A stretch of DNA of 64,000 bases from Talaromyces rugulosus. Taxonomy: Eukaryota; Ascomycota; Eurotiomycetes; Eurotiales; Trichocomaceae. A model generated the notes under the pieces. The model did no database searches. It saw nothing but the letters and a program-made list of their open reading frames with translations, and was not told the origin of the DNA. Numbering within the stretch: the first letter of the stretch is position 1; every line of letters starts with the position of its first letter. Shown one piece after another: positions 41,701-54,430 of this stretch. The stretch lies in contig NC_049565.1 of the NCBI RefSeq assembly GCF_013368755.1, positions 5,084,001-5,148,000 on the forward strand, given 5' to 3'. The translations under genes and the position numbers were made by a program.

Positions 41701-42253
41701 TGCCCATTTTTTAACCTTCTATTTATATGCGGCTCATTATGTTGTGACATGGCCTAGTCTCAGCCTTGAGGCTGGAAATTTTGGACTCTACGTACGCCCC
41801 TGTGAAACAGGACTAGTTGCTTTCTAGAATTTATTAGTTGATATTTCTAGCTCTGTTTAGAAAAAGTAAGGAATTTCTACAAGGCAGTCGTATTGAGTTT
41901 GGGTCGCAAACACCTTTAGGCAATGTATCAAGCCAGGCACCTCATCTCTTCATGAGGGGAAACACCGAAGTTTAGTTTTCTCCCAAGACTTTGTATTATG
42001 GTCATATTAATGCTTATTTTGTCATCAATTGATAAACTGATTCTTCTTATTTGTGAAGCCATGCTGGGACCTAGAAGTAGTTTCTCTGGAAGGTACCAAC
42101 ACCTTATTTATTTAATATTTATAAAACTAATTCCCCTTGTAGCGTAAATGTGAAGATAATAATTAAAACCATTAACACTCCAAATGCATGCAGTATAGTA
42201 GTCAAGCGAGAATTTCCATAGCAACGACGCTGAGATGGTCTTGGAATCCGTAA
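41701..42253. other. Convergent intergenic region
   Basis: This holds one ATCAATTGAT (42024-42033). No gene was seen. Confidence 0.5.
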
Positions 42254-43968
42254 TCAATTTCCTTTGACCTTGATCGGATGGGCTTCGGTATTGTATACGA
42301 ATTGATTCGTTCCGTTCTTTCCTACCTGCCATACAGCGTCTAAGCATGTGATTTATCAGCCTCCCGTGATCAACGCGAATTTACTGGAGTGGAGAAAATT
42401 ACCATCTGTTTGGATCAGATACGCATACTTCCACACCTCGGCTAGAAGAAAGCTATCTTGGAGATCGTTGAAGCCACCTCCCTGATTCGTATCATCCACG
42501 TTGTTGATTTCAGCGTATCCAGAACCAGTCCAGCAAGTTGAGTTGATACCAACAAATGCTTCCCAAGACCAGTCGCGGTACTTTAAAAAATAAATCATGT
42601 TAGACGTGGCCTGGTTGCTTTGATTCCAAGAAGATTGTTGCTTACCTTTTGATCGCCAGTGATACGATAGGCATAGTAATAGCTTTCAAGAGTTTCTGGG
42701 CGAAGAACGTATTGCGGTGCGGTATAGTAAAATCCGAGTTGATCGTACTGATCCGATTGACCCGCATCGGCGGCTGCTGTTGCATTCCAACTGAGCGCAC
42801 CAGGGCCAATTTTGGTTGCAGATGAAGAATAAGCGGCGTACCATCCATCAGTAAGCAAGATTCCATAATCTATGATATCTTGCCGTTGCAGAACCGAGCC
42901 ACCAAGTAAGAAGTTACCACCGATGAAGGAAACTAGATGTCCCATGCTTGAGCTAAACGTGCCGTTATCCCAGGTAGAAATGTATGCTAGGTTCTGTCCA
43001 GAGCTCGTTGTAGTGTTTTGTAACAAATTCGCTATAGTCGAGTTGACTGCTGCCTCCCAAGTGTCGCGGTATGATGAGAATTGGCTTGGGCTGTAAATAT
43101 AAGCTTTGATTAAATATTCATAATACGAGTCTGAACCACCATCCCAGTTGATTGCATCGCTGATAAACTCGCCCGTCGATATGTTTAGGTTATTTGGCAC
43201 CAGGCCGGGCCATGGAGACGCCCAGGATGGCTGTGGATTGAAGAGATACGGTGCTGCCTTTTGCGATAGGTTTCCGTATTCTGGATTTCCAGTGAGATCG
43301 CTTAATCGTGTCCACTCCAGGACAAGCGTCCCGATTGTGGCTAAACTATTTGTTGGATCTCCCTGAATGGCTTGGTTGCCAACGTCTATTCCGTTATACG
43401 GCATCCCAGTCTCGCTGTTGAATGCGATTTTCAAGCTTTGTGCGAGCTCATCTGCCTGAGTTAGAAGAGTTGTCGCCCTGCTGGTATCATTGATCAAATG
43501 TGAAAATGGTCCATTGAGCAGGTCGTAGGCCGACAGCAGGCCACCCAGGTACCTGATGGTCGTCTCGAACAGGCTTACGGTGCCTTGAGAACTACTGCGA
43601 AAATTGATTGTCGGCACATAATCTAGAATTTGGTCCACGACTTGCTGGTTATTCATCAAAATTGCTGTGTCTAGAGCATCTAGTGCTGTTGCACCCCAGC
43701 CGCCACTGTTTTCGTTTGCAGTTAATAATTTTCGATCTATGGAAGCTGTGGGAATTTAAGTTAGTATGACTTACTAGCTATCATCCGCTCCTTGACTAAC
43801 AGGTTTTAACTGATCGTGAGGGAATGCATGTTCATAGTAGGCATCCCAGGAAAGCTGAAACGCCTGTTGTACTGCCGCAGCACGCTCCTCGGCCAAGTTG
43901 AGATTATTCCCAGCGACAATTTGAGTTGTTGCAACGAGAAAGATCCCCGAAATCGATAACACACGCAT
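42254..43968 (-). CDS. GH47 1,2-alpha-mannosidase, secreted fungal type
   Basis: 505 residues from four exons: 43968-43775, 43705-42646, 42580-42403 and 42339-42254. The first intron joins PVSQGADDSY to GGWGATALDALDTA. The last intron adds the family C-terminus DAVWQVGKNGTNQFVYNTEAHP instead of an early stop. The length is close to that of secreted Aspergillus 1,2-alpha-mannosidase (MsdS type, about 510). A signal peptide is at 1-19. The class I motifs VSLFETTIRYLGGLLSAYDLL, RPETLESYYYAYRITGD and DSFLLAEVWKYAYL are present, as is the ETEAHP-like calcium-site threonine near the end. It trims alpha-1,2-mannose from N-glycans, probably outside the cell. Confidence 0.92.
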
Positions 43969-44722
43969 ATTGATAATTTATGTGTAGAGAAAAGGACATC
44001 AATTCACAAGTATCTCGTTTCGTTTCAAGATGTAGATACGACAAAGGTAAGTACTCATAGTATTGAAGCGAGGTAAAGAGTAATGACTGGTATTATAGTA
44101 CACAAAACACATGGGGGTAAAATAAGAGGTACGTGCGTGATTTTCACGAGCAAAGGCAATCTAAGCAATCATCTAGTTCAGGCGTGCTATTCTAAGCTCG
44201 CCTAATCCACGCTGGCCCCCGTCTTCGATTGTTGTTAGCTAGTGCTTACTAGTGCTTACTAGCTTGTGCGTATATGCCCGATAACGCCGATGATTTTCGA
44301 TGAAATACATATTTTGTCTAAACAGTACTAGTAATCACTCCATATCAAGGTTACCTACGGAGTAGTCTACGCATCCTAACGAGCCACCGGGCACTATGTA
44401 GACAATTTGACTAGAACGCGGCTTTTTTAACCTCGGGAGGTCCCTTGAGCCCGAAGTAAAAATAAAAAAACAAGCGAGTAATAGTAATTTTCATTAAAAA
44501 GATATATACCACCTAAGATTGCTACTTATTCAAGTTAAATAGTTACCCATGTTGATTTGCCTATACAATTTCTTTAAGATCGCCGAAGACATTCATCCAA
44601 TGTTGTCTGAATATTTATTTTTAAAAAGATACCAATAGAATAAAATATAAACTTCGATATGTTATCTAGTGTCTGTGAAGATCAATAAAAATGATGCTGC
44701 CTACTTTAATAGAAGAACCTCA
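43969..44722. other. Intergenic region
   Basis: This holds two units of TAGTGCTTAC near 44237-44260 and a TACGGAGTA at 44356-44364. No gene was seen. Confidence 0.5.
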
Positions 44723-45778
44723 TTAAGCTTCATTCTCCATGTCAGCCTGTACTTGCGACGCGATCCCTCCTGCTGCTGCTGTTCCCATGGCAATCGCCTG
44801 GGTAACAGTTTTCAGTATAGTAGCACAGTCGCCAGCAGCAAAAACACCAGACACCGAAGTCTCATTGAATGGCTGGGAGACTTCAATCTCTCCACTTGAA
44901 ACTGTCTGGAGTCCAAGTTGCTGTATGAAAGTATCGTCAAGAATGTATTTCGGGGCATGGGCCTTGAAGGAGGAAATTAGTTTTCATATAGACATAATAG
45001 CTCAACAGATCACCCACCAAGAAGCCTTCTTCTGCAGAACTGCAGTCTTGAAAGTGAATCTTAACAAGGGCTCCTGAAGGGCCTTTCCCCAACCTCGCAA
45101 AAGGACGGGAGTCGATGTTATAACCGTCATGGTGAATGGCGCTCCGAAGGGCCGTGGCAATGTCTTGATTGCCGTTTGTGTATATTGTTACGGTCTCAGC
45201 CAGCCTCTTGGCCATGCGTGCGACGTGTATCGCGCGGTGAGTATCTTGAAGAAGATCAGTCGCCAAAACACCTGCCGACTTCGCGCCCTTCTCTTCGTAT
45301 CCGTCGCAGAAAAGACAGTGAAAACTAAAAAAAAACATTAGTTATCTGCGCAAAATACAGAGAGATCATGAGAGACTTACATCCCATCAGCCCAACAATC
45401 CGAATACCCGTCAATGTTCGGGTAGACATCCCTCACTCCTGTAGCCATAACGACTTTGCGCCCACGCCATATTTTACCGGTTGCGTCTGTAGCCTCAAAG
45501 GTACCTGTTGAAAGCTTTTGAATTCTATCTATACCGATATCCTGAAACTGAACTGTTGAATAGCGGACGAGCAGGTCCCGGCGAGCTGCAGCCCGAAGAT
45601 CACCTGCATTGCGGTGATCCCAGCCAACAACATTGTGCATATGCTTAGCCTTGGAATTTCGAAAAGTGCCTGTATTGAAGACTACAGCAGTGTGTAGTTG
45701 ACGTGCAAGGCCGGTGGCCACTGAGAGGCCGGCCGGGCCTGCCCCGAGAATAATTGCGTCAAAAAGAGGTGATGCCAT
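44723..45778 (-). CDS. Thioredoxin reductase-like FAD/NAD(P) oxidoreductase (GliT-like)
   Basis: 314 residues from exons 45778-45381, 45324-45018 and 44962-44723. Rossmann FAD motif GAGPAG is at 12-17. The redox pair C136-L-F-C139 (HCLFCDGYE) is created right after the first intron, and the C-terminal FAD motif is VFAAGDCA. The size and order match the low-molecular-weight thioredoxin-reductase fold, including the GliT/HlpT-type dithiol oxidases and related fungal enzymes of unknown substrate. No gliotoxin-type cluster is nearby, so the role is open: a disulfide-forming oxidase or another flavoprotein reductase. The initiating ATG is favoured over an in-frame GTG two codons earlier. Confidence 0.86.
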
Positions 45779-46591
45779 TTTCACTTTCTCCCAATTCGTA
45801 GACTTTTCTGAAAAAAAAGTAATGAATAGAATAAAATAAAAAACTTTGTTTTCAGATTCACTGTGTAGGGAAATGTTTGAATGTTAACTAGATCTGTCGG
45901 CTGTCGAGCATTGACGGCAGCTTATATACTTCTTCTCAATGACTCGGAGACAATAACGGAGACATTTTACTAGAGCCTTAACAAATCCGGAATGCGACGC
46001 CACTTTAGTGGATATTCACGACTATGAAAGGAATATCAAAAATTAAAAAGGTCATATTTTGAGCTGCGTAACATAGTAACGGTTAATTCCATATATGAAT
46101 AGCTCCGAAAGCAACAAAAAAGTCTTTGCCGCAGGTGTGTGCAGGCAGTGGGTATCAATTATGTGGTAGTTAAAGTAGGTCCAATGCTGACATTAACGTT
46201 TTCTAACGATTTCGCTTTCTGCTTTACAGGTTGCGCCGAGTATATGTGAGGATGCCTTTGAATGCCGATGAGGATTATATTTGAGGGTATTCATTCACCT
46301 GCTGTTGCTTATTTCAGATCGCCAATATACAAGCTAATTGAAAATTAAATAAACCAAACAGAGTTCGAAACTGCACTCACTGGTCCTTGAAAAGGTTATT
46401 TCATGACAAAAAAAAAACATGATTGGTCAGAGATGTGCAGTGATTGATCTGGTTCTGGCATAGCGCAAACCCCTCGCAGAGATAAGAACAAGAAGCGATA
46501 AGACATCGCGTGCTTGCCGACTCCGAGTCACCTCAACAAACTGCTCTCTACCTTGATTCTTCCCCAAATACTAGCCATTCGCATCCCAAAA
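45779..46591. other. Intergenic, divergent promoter region
   Basis: Between the flavoprotein gene (-) and the aminopeptidase (+). No gene or clear regulatory motif was recognised. Confidence 0.5.
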
Positions 46592-48214
46592 ATGGCGTCT
46601 TTTTATCTGCCTGTAGCTCTCATTTTACTGGGACAAGCCTGTGCATCTCAATACCCTCTTGTCGAAACCGAAACATCGTCCATTCCAACCGTGGACGAGG
46701 TGGTCAAGTCCAAATCGCTCCAGAGCCGTATCCATGTAGACAGCCTATTGGAGAGAGCCAAGACCCTCTATAGTATCGCTGAGCTTGGAGAAGAAGAGTA
46801 CAATCACCCCACTAGGGTTATTGGTAGCAAAGGTATTGCTCCTCTAGTCTTTCTCTCCTTGAATGTCTCTCTCACGCGGCTCTAGGACACCTTGGCACCC
46901 TTGATTATATTTACTCGACTATCGCTCAATTGGGCGACTATTACACTCTATCAAATCAATCATTCCCTGCAGTGGTGGGAAATGTTTTCGAATCTCACTT
47001 GGTCTTGGGGAGTCAAGTCCCAGCGTCGGCGATTCCTATGAGCTTGACTCCTCCTACCAAGGACAAGGAGCCGGTTTTCGGGCCATTGGCTCTTGTGTCA
47101 AATTTCGGATGTAGCACATCAGACTACCCGGACCTAAGCGAAAAGGTCGCTCTCATTAGTCGTGGTGACTGTCCTTTTGGTACCAAGTCCGCTCTGGCAG
47201 GAAGAGCTGGCGCCATCGCCGCTGTCATCTACAACAATGAAAAGGGTGCACTTGGTGGAACTTTGGGCACCCCTTCCCCTGATCACGTTGCTACTTTTTC
47301 GATCTCGGATATTGATGCTGCGCCATACATTAGGAAGTTAAAGGACGGAGAGCAGGTCGATACCAGCGCATACATTGACGCCATTGTTGAGAGCATCGAG
47401 ACCACCAACATTATCGCGCAAACCAAAGAAGGCGATCCCGACAACTGTGTTATGCTGGGTGGTCACAGTGACAGCGTTGCAGAGGGACCTGGTATTAACG
47501 ATGATGGATCTGGCTCCCTTACTCTTCTAGAGGTTGCCACTCAACTGGTAAATTATCGTGTCACCAACTGTGTTCGTTTCGCTTGGTGGGCAGGTGAGGA
47601 GGAGGGACTACTGGGATCGGACTACTATGTCTCCGTGCTATCACCTGAAGAAAACCTCAAAATTCGTCTGTTCATGGACTATGACATGCTCGCGTCGCCT
47701 AACTTCGCTTACCAAGTCTACAATGCTACCAATGCCTTGAATCCTGTTGGATCCGAGGAGTTGCGTGATCTTTATACTGATTTCTACACCTCTCATGGGT
47801 TGAACTTCACGTATATCCCTTTCGATGGTAGAAGTGACTATGATGCTTTCATCAAGCATGGTATCCCAGGTGGGGGCATTGCCACTGGCGCAGAAGGTGT
47901 CAAGACAGAGAAGGAGCGAGAGCTGTTTGGCGGTGTCGCTGGTGACTGGTTTGATCCATGCTATCACCAGTTCTGCGACACCGTAGCTAACCTCAACCTA
48001 ACTGCTTGGGAGCTGAACACAAAGGTATGATGATTCTCCGGTTCTTCACTGTACTGTTTACGCTGATTGGGTTTGTTACATACAGCTTGTTGCACACACG
48101 GTGGCTACCTATGCTAGGTCCCTAGAGGAATTTCCGAAGAGAAAAAGTATCAAGACTGCTGACGTGTCTGGTGGTCTACCAAGCAAGTACCATGGACCTA
48201 AGCTGCAGTTGTAG
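46592..48214 (+). CDS. Secreted M28 aminopeptidase with PA domain
   Basis: 502 residues from exons 46592-46832, 46886-48024 and 48086-48214. A signal peptide occupies about 1-19. A protease-associated insert (VALISRGDCPFGTKSALAG) precedes the zinc peptidase core. Its metal ligands are visible: GGHSDS and INDDGSG, the catalytic glutamate pair in WAGEEEGLLGS, the FMDYDML aspartate and the YHQFCDT histidine. The order matches Aspergillus leucine aminopeptidase 2/aminopeptidase Y-type enzymes. It would remove N-terminal residues from peptides outside the cell or in the vacuole. Several N-glycosylation sites are present. Confidence 0.92.
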
Positions 48215-48812
48215 TACCAAGCCATATTCACCAATAGTGAATGGAGACAACCCGCTGCATTGCTACTGTACAAGAATTACGAGGGGTTTATAAAAACATA
48301 TTATTAGCACGTACAAGTCAAATGACTGATACAGTGCGCATGTTATCAGACTAGATATTTTGGAAGGATCAAATTAACCGGAATCGCAAACCTCGTCAAT
48401 GCAATGATTTACTGATGTGTCGAAAATTTCGGAATCATTTTTGACAAATAATAGATGTCTTTTAAGTAATCGGAGTATACAGTGGCCAAAATACTAGTGG
48501 GAGCCAATATTTCGCTTTGGGGATGTTCGCCATTCCCCCGAGTTTGCTACGACCAAGTTATTCATTAACAAATCTATGAATGCCGGGATTCAGCCACGGA
48601 ATTCCGCTCACTAGACCCATACCTCGGGTTTCAACCTAAACTTTTACGCACTAAATAATGACTAAAACCGCTTCCTACCAATAACCATGGTCGGCCCGGA
48701 CTACGGAGTATTCAAACCCTGCTGAATCCCGTTCGAACGCAATTATTGGCAAAGGCACCCCCAATCGACAAGGTTGGGCTTGGGAGAACTCCGCCGAAGT
48801 TCTATTCTCTAG
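48215..48812. other. Intergenic region
   Basis: TACGGAGTA occurs at 48702-48710, about 100 bp before the regulator's start. Otherwise nothing was recognised. Confidence 0.5.
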
Positions 48813-50965
48813 ATGTCTTCTCAAATTTTACACGATCTGGCCATGGACCAAGCGGACAACCGCCGACCCAGCGTCATATCGGCTCCTTATGGGCAGGCTT
48901 GCACAAACTGCGCTCGGGCAAAGCATCGATGCATCTATCGCTCCGATAGTCGACAATGCGAAAGGTATAATAAGATCAAGGCCTGGTTATTGCATTCGTT
49001 ATTTGTAATTGACTGATCATTGCAGATGTCGTCGATTGGAGAAGGAGTGTATACCGTCCGTTTCGGCGCGAAGACTGGCTGCCAAGCACCAGATGGGGCC
49101 TCGCACAGCAGATTTGGAAGAAAAGATTGAGAATCTCATGACACTTCTCCAGAATCAGGCGGCTACAAAAACAGAATCCCATGTTAATCCGTCTCCAACA
49201 CGCATCAGTACGCCGGCGCCAAGTGGAGATTTTCGCCACAGCGGAAGTGGCAATGATAGTTCTGTAGGCACTGGTGCGAGCCCAGAATTAGCTGGCCCTG
49301 GTCACTCGGATTTACTAGCTCTAGGAGAAAGTGCCTATCGCCAGAGGTCACAGCTCGACATCCTTACGTCGGCTTTCGAGCCCCAGCTGCACCAGGCCGA
49401 GGACTGTCTGGAATACTTCCATTCCAGCATGCTGACCTCGTTCCCCTTTGTGTATCTCCGCCCAGATATGACTGCAAGGCAGCTCCGTGAATGGTATCCG
49501 TTCTTATGGGTCAACATAATGGCTGTCACGTCCAAACACGTGACTAACCAGGACTTTTCAATGACAGACAGCATCAAGCGCTTCGTTGCACAGAAGGTAG
49601 TTGTAGATAATGAAGCTAACCTAGACCTTCTACTGGGGTTGCTCGTTTTCATATGCTGGTAGGCCTGTTTCTTCTGTGTGTACTCTGTGATCAGTACATA
49701 TGTATCATTGACAATATGTTTTTCATGTCAGGTTCCATTGCCACCACAAGGGCAAACTATATATCGCTGTAATGGTCTCGCTTGCGTACTCGATTATCAC
49801 GGAGATGCAATTGAACAAAGGGCCACTAGAAACACAAACTATCGCCCCTTGGACACAGATACCACCCCAAGACGCGAAGACCACGGCAGGACGACGAGCC
49901 ATGCTAGCATACTTTCTCTTGGTTTCTCAGTGAGTCCTGAAAACTATTTTCTATTACTCCATTGTTAACCACATGTGGAGTATAAAAGGGTCTCTCATAC
50001 AAAGAAAAGTATCGATGTACCGGAGTGGAATCCCTATCTGGACGGGTGCCTCCAAGCAATATCGCAGCACCCAGAATGGCCTGGCGATGAGCAGCTCGCA
50101 GCTCAAATTAAGATACAGTTGCTTGTTGACAAAATAAGCCGGGGTCCTTGGAAGAATCAAGACTTTCTCCCATCCATATCCTACATAGGAGGACTTCAGT
50201 CGCAATTGGAGAAAATAAAGGCGCAACTCCCCCGATCCCTTACTCAAAATGGCAAGTACGCATGCGAATCCTTTTAAATGATAAGTAAAGAATATTTGGA
50301 ACGGTTGGCTGACTTGTGAGAATGGGATAACTTCAGCCAATATCACCTATCAACTCCTTTATTCTGAGCTTGCTATCCAGGATGCCATTTTGACTAAGCC
50401 ACCAATCTCTCTGTACAGCCCAAACTACCAGCGCCAGCAACTACTTGAGGCGCATCTCACGACTATATCGCGTATATTTGACCAATTTTTTGCTATCTCC
50501 CCGGAGCAATACCCTGGTGTTATTTTTACCCGCTGGTGTAAGATGGCCCACTGTTTGATACTCCTGCACCACCTGCACGTTCTCGACGACCCGTCGTGGG
50601 ACCCGGCGACGGCGCGCGAGCGAGTTGATCTTTTCGCAATAGGCGATCGCCTGGCCAGCATCCTGGCGGAAGCCGGGGGCAGTGGCAGAGGTGCGCTGAG
50701 CTCGACAGATGACAGCATGTCCATCAGATTCTCTAGGATGATCCGATCCATGTGTAATGCTTGGTGGGCCGAATTTCAGTCTTTAGAGCGTAGGCAGCAG
50801 TCTGGTGGTCGCCACTGGCAGTCGCAAAGCCTATGGCGAGCCCCGAACATAGGTATAGCTACAGGAATACGAGGCAAGCTTGCACATGGAGGAATGACGC
50901 CAGCCCCTCCTTTTGAAATGATATCTGACGATGTATGGCTGAATGAAATGCTTGATATGGCATAG
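48813..50965 (+). CDS. Zn2Cys6 transcription factor with a GC-AG intron
   Basis: 624 residues from five exons: 48813-48964, 49026-49658, 49732-49929, 49989-50251 and 50337-50965. The fourth intron starts with GC in the strong context G|GCAAGT; only this choice keeps frame through ANITYQLLYSELAIQDAIL. The DNA-binding cluster CTNC-ARAKHRC-IYRSDSRQC-ERC-RRLEKEC is split by intron 1. A short coiled coil (LEEKIENLMTLLQNQ) follows, then the regulatory middle domain (FHSSMLTSFPFVYL, EWNPYLDGCL). Proteins with this layout (LEU3/War1-like) control amino-acid, acid-stress or metabolite genes. It is convergent with the DHA2 exporter, a possible target. Confidence 0.88.
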
Positions 50966-51937
50966 ATAGACGCAAACAAATAGATGGGGGGTTAGGGTTA
51001 AGGTTACAGTAAATATTGAAAAACATCATCGTCTGATTCGCAGGCGGTATTGCGCACCGCTGCTCGAGATACTGAATAATTTCACTGAGGAGTCAACAAG
51101 GCAACCTTGATCGAAGTATTAGGAAACACTAAGAGATCTTTTTTACTTTAACTAGTTGTGCTACTACATGTAATTTATAGTTACTGTGTTAATCTGCCTC
51201 ACCCAATGTTCCTGCTCCGAGTATTCACCATCTCAATATCAATGCTACATAGCTCAATGTAAATTTTTAATTCAAATATATAAAATTAAAGTTAACACTG
51301 AGCCAGTGCGTATCTAAAGTGGGTTCAAGTGTTGCATGTGGGTATGTACATGTAAGACAGACCAGTACACTTGTGGCCTCATTTAATATACTACACTACA
51401 TGGGGGGGGACAGTTACAAGCCTCATAATTTTCATTGGTATTGATTATCAACTCATTGACTGGCTCCTCGGAATCAAAAGTCAAGGTCAATAAGTCTAAT
51501 AGCCTTCTCCAGTTTCCAATTTCGGGAACCAAAATCGAAATCCCGTACTGTCTTCTTATGCGTTTGGCGGTGATCACTCTCCTTATTTACTAACTATATA
51601 TTGACTTTTCTTGTTGATTTTCTTCTTACTCCCGTGTATTGCAAAAGCTGGATCAACAGTATATGACAATTAATAAATATTGAATGTAGTGGAAGATCGT
51701 ATTCACCATGATTAAGACGCATATAATACGTTACTACTCCGGAACATATGCAGTCACTTTCTGTCCATTAGTGTCAACTGGTACATTAATTGAACTGACA
51801 CCTTCTTCCAGCATTTGAATGTTCAGAATAGGCCTTCCAATGAGCAATTGCCACAACGAACCCTTAAAATAACCGAAGCTTTCACCATCTTTCAATGCTG
51901 CTATCTTAACGCTCCTTATGTCCCAATAGCCGACACT
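50966..51937. other. Convergent intergenic region
   Basis: AT-rich 3' flanks of the regulator and the exporter. A 64-codon frame at 51383-51577 (-) has no family resemblance. Confidence 0.45.
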
Positions 51938-53713
51938 TCATGACTGCTTTTGTTTAACCGAGCGCCATTCAATTGTGAGACTTCCCATGATCGTCATGCA
52001 AGCCAACGCAACAGAAAGGAACCAAGTGTGAGTCAAGCTCCCATTGATACCGTCCAAGACCTTATCCGACCACTGTGAGGGAATGCCATCTATTATATCG
52101 CCGAGTCCGCGCTCTGCGATATACGCAGGTGTTATCCCTGGCACAATACTTTTTAATCGTGATGACAACTCATTAGTGAATATAACCTGCGCAATAGAGA
52201 CAAAAACTGCTGGGCCCATGCTCTGCCCGAACAATATAACCCCGATCCCAAGATTAACATCTGCGGCACTTAATGTTGTTTGGACAGCCGCTTGAGACCC
52301 TTGGAAACCAATACCTGCACTGAAGCCTACAAATCCTGAATATATAATTATCTGGGTTAAAGGTGTGTTTTGATCGTACGTTGTCATCAACCCGGCGGCG
52401 ATTGGCATGCATATGGAAGAGAAGATCATAAAAGGGGCGTAGTAGCCGAACGTAGTGGTGCCGATACCCTGGAGAAAAAGGCCAAGCATCATTCCAGCTA
52501 GTATGGGGATCATAAAATAGCCACTTTCACTTGGAGTCTGGGAGGAGATAGCATCATCAGTGGATTTTTTTTCCCTTATAGGAAACTATCTATAAGATCT
52601 TACCCGGGATTGGATGACTTGATAGTATGTTGGTAAATACCACTCCAGAACGTTCGTCATGGAATTAGTGCACGTCGTGAAGATGAAACCTGCGATGACA
52701 CTTCGGCTTTTGAGAACGCGAAAAGGGAGTACTGCTGCGTCCCCACGTCGGTGTTGGTTGAATATAAAGGAGGCGAGTAGCACAGAAAATACAACGAATA
52801 GCCCAATCACTTTCCCATCTGACCAGGGATACTTTGTTCCCGCCCAAGATAACGCAACGAAAAGCGCTGTTAGAGACGGTATGAACAAGCAGTTGCTCAC
52901 TAGGTCTAGCTGCCTGAGCTTCTGAGACAGTGTGAGGCCATTCTCTTCAGGGGTGTTTGGATCGGAGAAGAGAAAAACCATGGCCGCCAGCGATAAAGCG
53001 CCAATAGGGAGATTAATCCTACGAATAATTCAGTGCTGAGGTACCTTGATAATGACGCTTTTAGGGGGGATATACCAGAAACACCATCTCCACCCCAGAG
53101 ACTGGGTTAATGCTCCACCTACTATAGGCGCAGCAATGATTGCAAGAGATTCTACACACGCCATCAAGCCCGCAAACACTGGCCGCCTGTTCAGGGGAAG
53201 AATATGCACCGCGACTGCAAAACACCCAGCCAATTCACCCGCGAACCCTAGACCTGTTACTGCTCTCCCGACAATAAACATGGTTGACGTAGCTGCCGTG
53301 GCACAGAGTAAAGAGCCGATGAGGAATATAACGTTGCTCATCAAAAATATAGCCTTTATTGAGAAGAGTGTGTACAGCTTCGCGAATCCGAATTGAAATG
53401 CGCAGGTGCATAGTCGAAATGCAGACGAGTACCATCCTACATCGGCTACAGTATGGAAGTGGTTCGTGATGCTGGGCACCGCCGTAGCCACAATGTTGGC
53501 GTCTAGGCCTCCGAGAATAAGGATCAAGCAGAGCGCAATGACGGTGAACCAAAATTTGCCTCCTGTTGGATACTTGGGCTCCGTGTCTGGATTGTTTTCG
53601 ATGTCAAGAGGCTCAATTATTCGGGCCGAGGCTGCCGTTTGCTGTGGTTGGTTTTGCTGCTTCTGTTGCGTTTCGGGTGAGACTATGTACGTTCCATCGT
53701 CGAGAGAGGACAT
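51938..53713 (-). CDS. DHA2-type MFS drug/toxin exporter
   Basis: 550 residues from exons 53713-53076, 53018-52604 and 52537-51938. The ATG at 53713 is used because the longer frame starts with TTG. About 14 membrane segments follow a 55-residue hydrophilic N-terminus. Diagnostic pieces are GGLDANIVATAVPSI (motif D1-like), the antiporter motif C around [25 protein letters not shown] restored by the first splice, and QGIGTTTFGYYAPF. This group includes fungal toxin and azole efflux pumps. Whether it exports a self-made compound is unknown, as no biosynthetic core gene is in view. It is convergent with the Zn2Cys6 gene at 48813. Confidence 0.9.
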
Positions 53714-54430
53714 CTCTGTCAATGTAGTAGTTGCTATAATCCGAGACTCAGCTGAATAATTGTATATAAGAAGGAAAGGCGAGTATGAGTATTATTGCAC
53801 ACGATGTTAACATGGGCGGCGACTGGCCGAGGTGATGATTCAGCCAACCACCAACATGCCCTGGTAATGAAGTCGGCATAACCACATGTTTTCTATTACA
53901 ATAAACTCGCTAGTGGAAATTAACGTTGACGTAACATATTGAAAAATAAAAAAAACTACAGAAAGTGTATTCTAACAGTTGGCTATCGTATATTTTTCTG
54001 CTATCCAAGAGAACCTTCTTAAATGCAAAAAATATCATGTTAATAGAAAATTGTTATATGTATTCTACGTATCTAGTTATTATTTTTTGTAAAGATTATC
54101 CGAGAAAATGCTTATATCGTATAATCGTACTAATGCTAACGGGCTGCATACTAAATAATGAAATATTACCGGAACAATACAGCATAGCAATCTTGTATAA
54201 ATGGTTATAAAAAGGTTATGTAATCAACCAACCAACTTACCTGCTAAATTTGGTTTGGTTTGAGATCCGGGACAACTTGAAGATACACCGAGACAAGCCG
54301 CATTCTAGTTTCAACGCACTTTGTCAGCAGCAGCATCCTCTTAATGGCCTAAGCATCTCATATCTTTCAATCTCTCATGATTCCGAAGTCCCGTGTCGTG
54401 TACTCTGAAATTGACCACCCGAGATAATCT
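53714..54430. other. Divergent promoter region
   Basis: Between the exporter (-) and the ADP-ribosylglycohydrolase (+). TATATA at 53762-53767 lies about 50 bp before the exporter start. An AT-rich open frame at 53965-54210 looks like chance. Confidence 0.4.

Noticed and set aside
42356..42598. GH47 ending at the early TGA after ...FALITGG
   Set aside because: An intron (42340-42402) restores the conserved C-terminus with NTEAHP; the early stop lies inside that intron.
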